The notes below the pieces were generated by a model. That model was not told where the DNA came from. It was given only the letters and a program-made list of their open reading frames with translations, and did no database searches. Of a DNA stretch of 64,000 nucleotides, positions 53,548 through 64,000 are shown in pieces (position 1 is the first letter of the stretch; the number at the start of each line of letters is the position of its first letter). Source of the DNA: Olsenella profusa F0195 (GTDB taxonomy: Bacteria > Actinomycetota > Coriobacteriia > Coriobacteriales > Atopobiaceae). The DNA is taken from contig NZ_AWEZ01000006.1 of assembly GCF_000468755.1 (NCBI RefSeq), positions 53,126 through 117,125 on the forward strand, written 5' to 3'. The position numbers and the translations under genes are program-made.

Positions 53548-55110
53548 ATGGTCAAGTACAGAGAGATTCTGCGTTTGAGGGCAATGGGGGTGAGCCAGCA
53601 GAACACAGCCCACTCTTGCGGTTGCGCGGCATCGACTGTGCAGGAGGTCGAGAAGCGCGCGAGGGCCGTCGGGCTGGAATGGCCGCTGCCCCAGGAGATG
53701 GACGACGCCGCGATACGCGCGAGGCTGTACCCGAAGGCGCAATCGCGGTCCGCAAAGTTCCCGATTGACCACGAGAAGGTCGACGCCGAGCTGATGCGGC
53801 GCGGCATGACGCTCGCGCTGTGCTGGAACGAGTACTGCGAGGAGGCTGTCGCCTCGGGCGGCGAGCCGTACCAGTACTCGGCCTTCTGTCAGCGGCACCG
53901 CAAGTGGGCCGAGGCGAACGCGTTCACCATGCGCGTCGGTTGCAAGTGCGGCGAGAAGACCGAGGTCGACTGGGCGGGCGACCCCATGGAGTACTTCGAT
54001 CCGGACACGGGCCTTGCCGCGAAGGCGTGGGTGTCCGTCGCGTGCCTGCCGTGGTCGCAGTACACGTTCGCCGACGCCTTCCCCGACATGGGCGAGGAGT
54101 CGTGGATTGCCGCCCACGTGCACGCGTTCTCGTTCTTCGGCGGCTCCACGCCGATCCTGGTCCCGGACAACTGCAAGACGGGCGTGACCAGGAACACCGT
54201 GGACGAGCTGATCGTCAACGAGCGGTACCGCCGCATGGCCGGGCACTACGGCTGCGCCGTCGTCCCGGCGCGTCCGAGGCGCCCGCGCGACAAGGGGTCG
54301 GTCGAGGCGGCCGTCGGGCTGGTGGAGCGCCAGGCGATGGCGCCTTTGCGCGACCGCACCTTCCTGTCGCTCGCCGAGCTGAGCGCGGCGCTCGCCGCCA
54401 AGGTCGGCGTCATAAACGCCCGCCCGTTCCAGAAGCGCGAGGGCAGCAGGGAGAGCGAGTATCTCGGCCAGGAGAAGGGCTCGCTCATCCCGCTGCCGGC
54501 GCACCCGTACAGGATAGTCGTGCACAAGTCCGTCACCATACAGTTTAACTACCACGTCGCCTTCGAGGGCATGTTCTACTCGGTGCCGTTCACGTGCCTG
54601 CGCAAGAAGGCCGACATAGCGGCCACAGCCACCGCGCTCGCCATCGCCGTCGACGGCGAGCGCGTGGCGACGCACCCCCGCCTGCACGGCGCCAAGGGCC
54701 AGTACTCCACCAACCCCGAGCACATGCCCGACGCGCACCGCGACTACGCCGAGTGGAACGGCGACCGCTTCCGCCGCTGGGCAGTCGAGAAAGGCGCCCC
54801 GGTCGCGGCCGCCGTCGACGCGATGCTGCGGTCGCGCACCGTCGAGCAGCAAGCCTACCGGACATGCCGGGCATTGCTCGACCTGGGGCGACGCCACGGT
54901 GACGACGTGCTGGAGGAAGCCTGCTCGAAGGCGCTCGGATACTCGCGCAACCCCAGCTACAAGACCGTGAAGACAATCGCCGCCAAGCTCGCGTCCGACA
55001 AGCCCGGAGAGCCGGACGGCCACGCGTACCTGCGCGGCAGCGAGTACTACGACGGCGCGGGTACGGACGGCGGAGGCGAAGAAGCCGACGGAAACGACGA
55101 GGAGGAATAG
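53548..55110 (+). CDS. istA: IS21-family transposase IstA
   Basis: A 520-residue protein. An N-terminal HTH (RAMGVSQQNTAHSCGCAAST) binds the ends. The DDE catalytic core is visible as Asp in TEVDWAGDP, Asp in LVPDNCKTGV and Glu in DKGSVEAAVG. The C-terminus is acidic. It catalyses cut-and-join of the element together with the ATPase IstB, whose gene starts two bases after its stop. Intact, so the element may be active. Confidence 0.95.
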   Translation: MVKYREILRLRAMGVSQQNTAHSCGCAASTVQEVEKRARAVGLEWPLPQEMDDAAIRARLYPKAQSRSAKFPIDHEKVDAELMRRGMTLALCWNEYCEEAVASGGEPYQYSAFCQRHRKWAEANAFTMRVGCKCGEKTEVDWAGDPMEYFDPDTGLAAKAWVSVACLPWSQYTFADAFPDMGEESWIAAHVHAFSFFGGSTPILVPDNCKTGVTRNTVDELIVNERYRRMAGHYGCAVVPARPRRPRDKGSVEAAVGLVERQAMAPLRDRTFLSLAELSAALAAKVGVINARPFQKREGSRESEYLGQEKGSLIPLPAHPYRIVVHKSVTIQFNYHVAFEGMFYSVPFTCLRKKADIAATATALAIAVDGERVATHPRLHGAKGQYSTNPEHMPDAHRDYAEWNGDRFRRWAVEKGAPVAAAVDAMLRSRTVEQQAYRTCRALLDLGRRHGDDVLEEACSKALGYSRNPSYKTVKTIAAKLASDKPGEPDGHAYLRGSEYYDGAGTDGGGEEADGNDEEE

Positions 55111-55112
55111 CC

Positions 55113-55856
55113 ATGGCGGCAATGCAATCGACGATGGACAAGCTGTTCGAGATGAGGATGACGACGATGGCGAGGGCCTACCGCGACCTGGGCGACGCCC
55201 CCGGCGCGGCGGAGATGGACTTCGACGAGCTCCTGGCGATGATCGTGGACGCCGAGTGGGACGCGCGGCGCGTGAACAAGCGGATGCGCCTGCTGCGGCA
55301 GGCGGCGTTCTCCGCGCCCGACGCCAACGTCGCCGGCGTGCGTTACGACCCAGACCGCAAGCTCGACCGCGAGCGCATCGTCGACCTCGCCGGCTGCGGT
55401 TGGATACGCGACGTCCGCAACGTCGTCATCACCGGCGCAACCGGGTCCGGGAAGACCTGGATCGGCTGCGCGCTGGGCGTGGCCGCGTGCAACGCGTTCT
55501 TCAGCGTGCGCTACGTGCGGCTGCCCGAGATGCTCGACGACCTGTGCGTCAAGAAGGACGAAGAATGGGCGAAGGTCAAGAAGAAGTACGTGAGGTGCGA
55601 CCTGCTGATAGTCGACGACTGGATGCTCGAGCCGCTCAAGGACGGCGAGGCCCGCGAGGTGCTCGAGATCGTCGAGGCCCGCAACACGCGCGGATCGCTC
55701 ATGCTCTGCTCGCAGTTCGGAGCGGGCGGCTGGGCGAAGAAGCTCGGCGGCGACGCCATCGCCGAGGCGATCGCCGACCGCATCGTGCACAACTCCTACG
55801 TCATCCACATCGAGGGCGACGAGTCGATGCGCAAGCGCATGGGCGGCATCGGCTAG
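55113..55856 (+). CDS. istB: IS21-family helper ATPase IstB
   Basis: A 247-residue AAA+ ATPase of the DnaC-like group. Walker A is GATGSGKTW and Walker B is LLIVDDWML. The N-terminal helical segment TTMARAYRDLGDAPGA is typical. It binds target DNA and directs IstA. Full length. Codon use in istA/istB is more GC-rich than in the flanking genes, consistent with recent arrival. Confidence 0.95.
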   Translation: MAAMQSTMDKLFEMRMTTMARAYRDLGDAPGAAEMDFDELLAMIVDAEWDARRVNKRMRLLRQAAFSAPDANVAGVRYDPDRKLDRERIVDLAGCGWIRDVRNVVITGATGSGKTWIGCALGVAACNAFFSVRYVRLPEMLDDLCVKKDEEWAKVKKKYVRCDLLIVDDWMLEPLKDGEAREVLEIVEARNTRGSLMLCSQFGAGGWAKKLGGDAIAEAIADRIVHNSYVIHIEGDESMRKRMGGIG

Positions 55857-56017
55857 GCGTGCGCTAAGATAGCGGCACCGCGGGTGCGGGCGCGGTCATG
55901 TGGCCCGCCCGCACCGACTCTGCGCGCAGGCGCGCACCGACGCGCCGTGGAACGGCGCACCGATGAGCTGCGGAACACCACGCCGAGATAAACGTAATAA
56001 GCAGCCTCAGGGACCTT

Positions 56018-57187
56018 GTGCCCTACGAGTGGTTCCTGCTCGTGGCAACCGTTGCCCTTGCCATTGTTCCAGCGCTTTCGGCGAATGCGGTGGTTCGCGA
56101 GCTCAATGCCGTCGTGTTGGCGGCGGCCAGCATGCTCGCCTTCCTGGTTCTTGCGGGCGGACCGGAGAGCCTGGCACTGTCCATGGGTGGCATTTCCGCC
56201 GCACTGGGCGCATTCGTGGGCGGCCTGGTGCGCAACGTGCCCGTCCTGAGGCCCACGCACGCCATGACCGCGCAGGGTAGGCGCACGCTGGCGTCCGTGC
56301 TGTGGGGCGTCCTTGCCGCGGGTGCCGTGCTGGTTGTTGTCGTCCCGCTCCTGCTGCATGCCGACAGGAACTTTGGGTCGGCGCTCGATCACCTCTTTGG
56401 CTGGCTCGATGACGAGTGGTGGGTCTGGCGCGTCGTGCGGTTCCTCGTGGTTGCGCTGGCGACGTTCTCGCTGCTCTACGGTGTCGCACACGCCCAGGAG
56501 GCGCACCGTGTGACGGAGGGCGCGCACGTGCCGAGGCCCGCCAACACCGTCGCGCTCACCACGATGCTCGCGGCTCTCGATGCCGTGTACCTCATCTTCG
56601 TGGTCGTGCAGTTCCAGGAGCTGTTTGGCGGCTCTTCGATAGTGGATGCCACCGGTGCCTATGCGAGCTATGCGCGTCAGGGGTTCTTCGAGTTGGTGGG
56701 CGTTTCCGCCATCAACCTCGCGGTGGCCCTGGCATGCGTGTGGCGGCTCCACACTGGCAAACGTCCCATCATCCTGCTCGTGCTGCAGTGCGGGCTGCTC
56801 GCCGCCATCGCGGTCATGCTGGCCTCCTCGGCGCTGAGGATGGGGCTGTACGTCGAGCGCTATGGCCTCACGATGCTGCGCGCCCTCACGTACGTGGGTA
56901 TGGCGTCCATCCTCATGCTGGGCATCCTTACGGCCGTGCGCCTGTTCCGGCCGCGGTTCCGCCTGTACAGGTGGTCCCTGGCAGCCCTGCTCGTCATCTG
57001 GCTGGCCTTTGGGCTCTCCGTGCCCGCCGCTCGCATTGCGGAGTTCGACGTCAATGGCTACCTCAATGGCTCCATCGAGGAGATTGACGTCGACTACCTG
57101 TATGACCTCGGCTCCGACGCAGCTGATGCCCTCGACCACCTTGCCGAGGAGCGGCCGGGGCAGACCGCCTTCGATGCGGCGACCTAG
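56018..57187 (+). pseudogene. DUF4153-like membrane protein, 3' fragment beyond IS21
   Basis: A 389-residue frame with at least nine membrane helices. VATVALAIVPALSANAVVREL, then DDEWWVWRVVRFLVVALAT, and AALDAVYLIFVVVQFQELFGG fit DUF4153/DUF4173 proteins, with a soluble tail. It opens at a GTG (56018) and might still be translated. It lacks the N-terminal helices left at 53095-53412. Removing the IS with one duplication copy does not restore the frame (off by one), so an additional lesion is present. Confidence 0.7.
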
Positions 57188-57230
57188 GGGAGTCCCACAT
57201 CCGGGGGCATCGGGATGCGTCTGCCCCTTC

Positions 57231-57373
57231 GTGTGGGTGCGATTCTCCACCCCTGTGGGTGCCAGTCGGTTCGTGTGGGTGCGATTCTCCCGCATGCGGC
57301 TCACAAAATAGCAGGTCGCCAGAGGCTCGTTCGGGAGAAAAGCACCCACAGGCAGCAAAAGGCACCCACAGGT
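57231..57373. repeat. GTGGGTGC palindromic repeat, copy 2
   Basis: Three GTGGGTGC words (57233, 57255, 57274) face two GCACCCACA words (57342, 57362), in the same order and spacing as copy 1 at 52104-52266. It follows the DUF4153-like gene and precedes uvrA. The remaining bases to 57502 hold no gene. Confidence 0.9.
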
Positions 57374-57502
57374 AGGGCACGGCGCACGCGCGATGCCTGT
57401 GGACGGTCGTTCGCTGTCGCCCGTATTGGGTAGACTGGATGGGCATACAGCGGGCGCCGCCCGGTGGCGCCCCCACTCGGAATTCCGTCACAAGAGGTAC
57501 CC

Positions 57503-60394
<2,892 letters not shown>

Positions 60395-60397
60395 CCC

Positions 60398-60889
60398 ATG
60401 CCCAGGAGGGAGAGGATAGCCAAGACCAACGCCATGCGCGAGCTGGAGCGCGGTGGCGTTGCCTACACGGCCCACGAGCATGAGGAGGGCGACCTCTCGC
60501 GCGGCCTGGGACTGCGCATGGCCGAGGAGGCGGGCGAGGATCCCGCAAGCCAGTTCAAGACGCTCGTGTGTGTGGCCCCGAACGGCGACCACGTGGTGTG
60601 CTGCCTGCCCGTGGGCGAGGAGCTCGACTTCAAGAAGGCCGCGGCGGCGGCAGGGGAGAAGGCGCTCTCGATGCTACCCACCAGGGAGCTGGAGCCCCTC
60701 ACGGGCTACGTGCGGGGCGGCTGCACGTCCGTGGGCATGAGGAGGCGGTTTCCCACCCTCATCGACGAGACTGCGCAGCTCTTCGACCGCATCGGCATAT
60801 CGGGCGGCAGGCGCGGCCTGGGCCTGCGCGTGAATCCGGAGGAGCTGGCGGCTCTCATCGGCGCGACGTTTGCGGACATCTGCCGGTAG
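60398..60889 (+). CDS. ybaK: Cys-tRNA(Pro) deacylase YbaK/EbsC
   Basis: A 163-residue protein. KTNAMRELERGGVAYTAHEH at the N-terminus, SQFKTLVCV, and PLTGYVRGGCTSVGMRR are the YbaK signatures, including the invariant lysine in FKTL. It hydrolyses mischarged Cys-tRNA(Pro). It is translated right after uvrA, probably co-transcribed. It converges on the low-GC peptide locus. Confidence 0.93.
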   Translation: MPRRERIAKTNAMRELERGGVAYTAHEHEEGDLSRGLGLRMAEEAGEDPASQFKTLVCVAPNGDHVVCCLPVGEELDFKKAAAAAGEKALSMLPTRELEPLTGYVRGGCTSVGMRRRFPTLIDETAQLFDRIGISGGRRGLGLRVNPEELAALIGATFADICR

Positions 60890-60934
60890 CGAGACCTTCT
60901 TAGAGGTAAGGTGTGCTAGAGATGTTCATATGGG

Positions 60935-61090
60935 CTACAACTTGGAATCTCCCCGCTGTTTGAGAGCGGCAATGAGATAGAGGGTTACATTGAGAGCGAG
61001 CAGCCCGATGACGATTGCCATGTCTGGTAGCGCTCCCGGAGTACCAGACAGATAGCGATCAACGCTGTTTTTTACCAGTACAAAGTTCAT
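60935..61090 (-). CDS. 51-residue membrane peptide, coupled to the M50-like gene
   Basis: Starts at ATG 61090-61088, overlapping the stop of the preceding gene (ATGA). After SVDRYLSGTPGALPDM there is one hydrophobic helix (AIVIGLLALNVTLYLIAAL) and a basic end KQRGDSKL. It could be a true small membrane protein. It could equally be the C-terminal end of a larger membrane protein, such as an ABC-2 permease or the M50-like protein, left after a deletion. Confidence 0.45.
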   Translation of the reverse strand: MNFVLVKNSVDRYLSGTPGALPDMAIVIGLLALNVTLYLIAALKQRGDSKL

Positions 61091-61686
61091 GGGCAGCGTG
61101 CAAAGGGGTTGGTCTGTACGATAGGGAATCGCATCCTGATACCAAGAGATACTTCCGCATGTAAGTCAAGCGACCTGGCAGCGAGTATATGGAATGACTC
61201 ATGCACGGCAATAATTATCCAGGAGAGTACCGTCAAAATAAGCAAGTTCACGGCGCTGCTCTGGGTTACTAAGACGGTATCATATGTAGGAAAAGGAATG
61301 ATCCCGAGCATATACGATCCGATGGCCATGACTAGAAGGGCTATAAAAAGAATATAGGCAGGTGCGCAAAAAGGAATGCCTGCATAGTTGCTTTGGATAT
61401 GATCGAACATGTTATTCTTCACCTGTGGCCGATCAAGAATTTGCGCACTTCTCAGAGTCTTGAGGAACGCTTCTATATCTATGTCTGCATCGAATCTCTC
61501 GAGCGTAAGGTCATGAATCTCCGGGATGCTCCGTGTGCCGTCCATCATGGAGATAACCTGGATGCCAATCTCTGGTACCTGTACGAACTTCTGGCCATTC
61601 CCAAGGAGGAATATTCCATTCTCTTCTTCAGTGATGATGAGAGATTTCAGGTTAGGATATGTCATTAACTCATCATCTTGCGTCAT
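61087..61686 (-). CDS. PqqD-like domain fused to M50-like (HExxH) membrane segment, ends early
   Basis: A 199-residue protein. Residues about 10-88 (IITEEENGIFLLGNGQKFVQ to LKTLRSAQIL) resemble a PqqD/RRE winged helix, which binds leader peptides in peptide-modifying systems. Two hydrophobic helices follow (about 107-131 and 140-162). The second leads into VHESFHILAARSLDLHAEVSLG, with an HExxH zinc motif at 162-166 as in site-2-protease-like M50 proteins. Normal members continue for 150 or more residues; this one stops at TNPFARCP, so a deletion is suspected. Its start overlaps the M14 gene stop (ATGA). Confidence 0.6.
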   Translation of the reverse strand: MTQDDELMTYPNLKSLIITEEENGIFLLGNGQKFVQVPEIGIQVISMMDGTRSIPEIHDLTLERFDADIDIEAFLKTLRSAQILDRPQVKNNMFDHIQSNYAGIPFCAPAYILFIALLVMAIGSYMLGIIPFPTYDTVLVTQSSAVNLLILTVLSWIIIAVHESFHILAARSLDLHAEVSLGIRMRFPIVQTNPFARCP

Positions 61687-62906
61687 ATCTGTTCACCCAC
61701 AAACGCCCGAATGATGCCGTCAGCGACGCGCTCCACGTCCGATGTACCAATCGTGCTCACAGCGGGCGCGAGATGGGCCAGTTCGGCGAAGCACTGTGCG
61801 CTGCCACCAATCTCTCTTCCGAGAGCGCGCGCCATCTGGGCATATTGAGTTGCTATCGAGAATACGAGTCCGAAATAGCGATCAACCGCCTCGTCTCTGG
61901 GCCACTCTTGCATTTGATTGCAAACCGAATGTACGTAGGCGCTATCGCTTGTGCGTCGTTCCCAGAATTCTCTAGGTGACGAAAGGAGCAGGTCAGTGGT
62001 TGTACCAGCATTCTTGCGCGGGAAAACTGTGCAGAGATCGTCTTCGAAGTGAGACCATAGAATTTTTAGACGCACTGCGAACTCATCCGGCGTACCGGGG
62101 ACAAGGGCGGCGTCAAGCGAAAAGAGTGGCAACTCGAGCACGAGTGATCGGCAGGACTTACCCATGTATTCAAAACTCGCAGCTCCATTTGTGTAGTCCG
62201 AGCCGAAGTCACCCGCACTCTTGAGGAAATCAATCTCATGCTCGGCGAGGGGTAAGCTGAACACACCTTTGGCGAGGCTGTTACAGTAGGGAACGGGTGT
62301 ATGTCGTAGGACCTCAAGGCCGGAGTCAGCAAGGACTCCGGCAATAGCCAGTGCGAGGGATGCGTCAGGACCACCTGCATAGGCGTAGGCTGCCCCGACG
62401 GTTCCGTTGTGCAATGAGATGAGTCCGTCCGGATGGATACGGTCGATGAGCCGAGCCACGGCAGCCGTTTCCGGTAGCACCGTCTCATGCTCATAGTCGT
62501 TGTAAGAGAGGGGAAAGTCCCATTCCACCTGGTACCTCGTTGCCGCCCTGAACCAGCCTTCGACCATGCCAGTAAGCGTTAGACCATTTGGTTGTGACCA
62601 CCAAAGCTCGTTCATGTGCGCGCCGTCAACATCCCAGACTGGCACCAACCACCAAGTGTCCCTGCCTGTTCCAGTCATTAGTGCTGCTCGTTCGAGTAAA
62701 TGGAGGATCACAACCTGCGAGAGCGGCTCATTGGGATGTGGGAAGCCGAGAATCAACAGCTTTCTGGGCAGGCCATCGATAGCATATGCAACGACTTCCC
62801 GTCCTTGAGAGCTCGTGCCGATTCGCACTCTTCGTATGTCTAGCCCGAAGCCAGCGGCAGTTCTCTCTATACCCGCCAGGTAATCATCGACTGTTTCGAG
62901 TCGCAT
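61683..62906 (-). CDS. M14-family zinc carboxypeptidase-like protein
   Basis: A 407-residue protein. The zinc ligands HxxE (His57-Pro-Asn-Glu60 in GFPHPNEP) and His166 (ISLHNGTVG), with a likely catalytic Glu258 (LVLELP), fit M14 peptidases. RIGTSSQGREVVAYAIDG is the standard lead-in. No signal peptide, so it acts in the cytoplasm. Start ATG 62906-62904 has GGGAGGAGAAGG; the longer frame to 63116 overlaps the ThiF-like gene. Given its neighbours it may trim a modified peptide or act as an immunity enzyme. GC content is lower than average. Confidence 0.78.
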   Translation of the reverse strand: MRLETVDDYLAGIERTAAGFGLDIRRVRIGTSSQGREVVAYAIDGLPRKLLILGFPHPNEPLSQVVILHLLERAALMTGTGRDTWWLVPVWDVDGAHMNELWWSQPNGLTLTGMVEGWFRAATRYQVEWDFPLSYNDYEHETVLPETAAVARLIDRIHPDGLISLHNGTVGAAYAYAGGPDASLALAIAGVLADSGLEVLRHTPVPYCNSLAKGVFSLPLAEHEIDFLKSAGDFGSDYTNGAASFEYMGKSCRSLVLELPLFSLDAALVPGTPDEFAVRLKILWSHFEDDLCTVFPRKNAGTTTDLLLSSPREFWERRTSDSAYVHSVCNQMQEWPRDEAVDRYFGLVFSIATQYAQMARALGREIGGSAQCFAELAHLAPAVSTIGTSDVERVADGIIRAFVGEQI

Positions 62907-63966
62907 CCTTCTCCTCCCTTGACGAGCAGACGGGGCATGTGTCCATCCGTTGCCATCTCTGTCGAGTTGTCGTATACGTGGCCATATCAAGCATGAGTGA
63001 CGTACCCATGAGAGAGCATGGAGCATATCCTGACACGTACCTGATGACTTCGTCGCTCGTGATGGCTCCGATCGAAAGGCATAGAGGTCCATAGGACGGA
63101 ATCTTGCGACCTGCATTCATTGCTATATCATCGACCTCACCGATTTGCTCAAGGATACATTGGTAGCAAGCGGTTTCCCCCGGTACGACAAGAGGGCCTG
63201 CGATGCCGACATGTTCGCTGAAACCAGCGAAGATGAATGACGTGCCCGTGCTGACGCACAAGCGATTGACCATCTCCCTAGCGCTTCGTACCGGTCGATC
63301 TATTGTGGAGACAACAATATCAGAATCATGAACCGTTTCGGCCAAGAAGCCATCCGTCTTGACTGTTGTCATCAATGCTGAGATGGTAATGGATGGGTTA
63401 ATGCGCTTCAGCGCATCAGTAGCAGCCTCGACCTTAGGCCTGTCGATATCTGCGTAGGAAAAGAGAGTTTGCTGAATGAGGTTACTTTCCTCAACTTGGT
63501 CGTCATCTATAATTGTCGGTCTTCCGACCCCAGCGCGAGCAAGCGTCTCTGCGATAATTGATCCGATGCCTCCAATCCCAAGGATAGTGACATGTGAATG
63601 CATGATGGCGCTTAGCATATTTGGTACTCGCAGATAATTGCCCTGCATCGCGAAGTAAAGCGCCTCACGCATAAGCCGACTATTATCGAGAACTCGCGAA
63701 GCGGCATCCGCATCGATAAGGTACCCAACATCAAGTAGTTGTTGGATAAGCGACTCTACATTGTCTACGGGCATTCCAAAAGTACTACTCAGGGTAGATG
63801 CAACAGCTTTCCTGTCGGCAGGTATCAAGAAATGCGAAAGAATGCCAAGTACTTGAAAGGGCGCATTCTCTATCTTCGTGCCCGTTCCAGGATGATTGCC
63901 CAATCGGATATCGTTCGTTTTAGAATTCAGATAGAGTGGTCTAAACTGGTTTATCACACATCTCAT
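62884..63966 (-). CDS. MccB/ThiF-like E1 adenylating enzyme (5' end near window edge)
   Basis: A 360-residue protein. Residues 1-115 form a winged-helix-like peptide-binding part. LGIGGIGSII (129-138) is the ATP loop, then IIDDDQVEESNLIQQ and DIDRPKVEAA. Zinc is held by Cys267, Cys270, Cys344 and Cys347 (TACYQC, TCPVC). The layout matches MccB, which adenylates the C-terminus of a microcin peptide, better than ThiF or MoeB. The frame stays open upstream to the window edge, so the start at ATG 63966 is provisional. It overlaps the M14 gene by 23 bases. A precursor peptide is expected beyond the right edge. Confidence 0.75.
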   Translation of the reverse strand: MRCVINQFRPLYLNSKTNDIRLGNHPGTGTKIENAPFQVLGILSHFLIPADRKAVASTLSSTFGMPVDNVESLIQQLLDVGYLIDADAASRVLDNSRLMREALYFAMQGNYLRVPNMLSAIMHSHVTILGIGGIGSIIAETLARAGVGRPTIIDDDQVEESNLIQQTLFSYADIDRPKVEAATDALKRINPSITISALMTTVKTDGFLAETVHDSDIVVSTIDRPVRSAREMVNRLCVSTGTSFIFAGFSEHVGIAGPLVVPGETACYQCILEQIGEVDDIAMNAGRKIPSYGPLCLSIGAITSDEVIRYVSGYAPCSLMGTSLMLDMATYTTTRQRWQRMDTCPVCSSREEKDATRNSR

Positions 63967-64000
63967 TTTCGTTATCCCATAGTAAGAAGCCCGGGATTCC

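Larger units (their letters stand above)
53413..55962 (+). mobile_element. IS21-family insertion sequence, complete
   Basis: A 2550-bp element with istA and istB. The terminal inverted repeats are imperfect, about 30 bases: CGGTGTGCCGTTCCATAGCGCGTCGGTGCGC near the left end and the same with three changes at the right end (reverse complement of 55931-55962). The element is bordered by ATGAGCCGC (53404-53412) and ATGAGCTGC (55963-55971), a probable 9-base target duplication with one mismatch. Exact ends are uncertain by a few bases. Inserted in the DUF4153-like gene. Confidence 0.9.

Overview
The window is high-GC bacterial chromosome. Gene content and codon use point to an anaerobic or microaerophilic actinobacterium of the class Coriobacteriia, probably Atopobiaceae (Olsenella-like). 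This is inferred from protein style and from the set of genes: AsrABC sulfite reductase, CBS-DRTGG family II pyrophosphatase, PF06541 membrane protein, split purine-closing enzymes and a C-glycoside deglycosidase locus. No rRNA, tRNA or CRISPR array was seen.

Layout. 1-2463: minus-strand purine pair (PurO-type IMP cyclohydrolase, then stand-alone AICAR formyltransferase) behind a well-matched ZTP riboswitch; a frameshifted PNPOx-like pseudogene follows. 2698-7292: argCJBD. 7547-18981: housekeeping and hypothetical genes (G3E GTPase, deformylase-like protein, pseudo-esterase with coiled coil, SIS protein, proA, icd operon, 1-phosphofructokinase, hydrolase, trmB). 19063-21953: methylthioribose salvage (mtnK, mtnA) with a decayed class II aldolase in front. 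22090-29071: yfbR, ppaC, a MATE exporter and a FecCD-type ABC importer. 29129-33335: asrABC, a Nim-like flavoprotein and an aquaporin. 33484-34932: a frameshifted nuclease-like gene bracketed by two related palindromes. 35181-42580: ettA, PAP2, the nadABC-niaR operon and ilvE.

42755-51801 is the most coherent accessory region. It has two Gfo/Idh/MocA oxidoreductases, two sugar-phosphate-isomerase-like TIM barrels (one paired with a DUF6379-type small subunit), a GPH sugar symporter and an AraC regulator fused to a GH39-like domain. This is the expected gene set for oxidising and cleaving C-glycosides: transport, 3-oxidation, C-C cleavage by an alpha/beta deglycosidase, and induction by a sugar-sensing regulator.

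52104-57373: a DUF2975 / small HTH / DUF4153-like membrane-protein unit. It has its own promoter and operator, is interrupted by a complete IS21-family element, and is bracketed by two copies of a palindromic repeat built from GTGGGTGC units. 57503-60889: uvrA and ybaK. 60935-63966 (minus strand, lower GC): an overlapping gene chain with an MccB/ThiF-like adenylating enzyme, an M14-type metallocarboxypeptidase, a PqqD-like/M50-like membrane protein that ends early, and a 51-residue membrane peptide. It resembles a peptide-modification locus that runs off the right edge, and is the best candidate here for an undescribed system.
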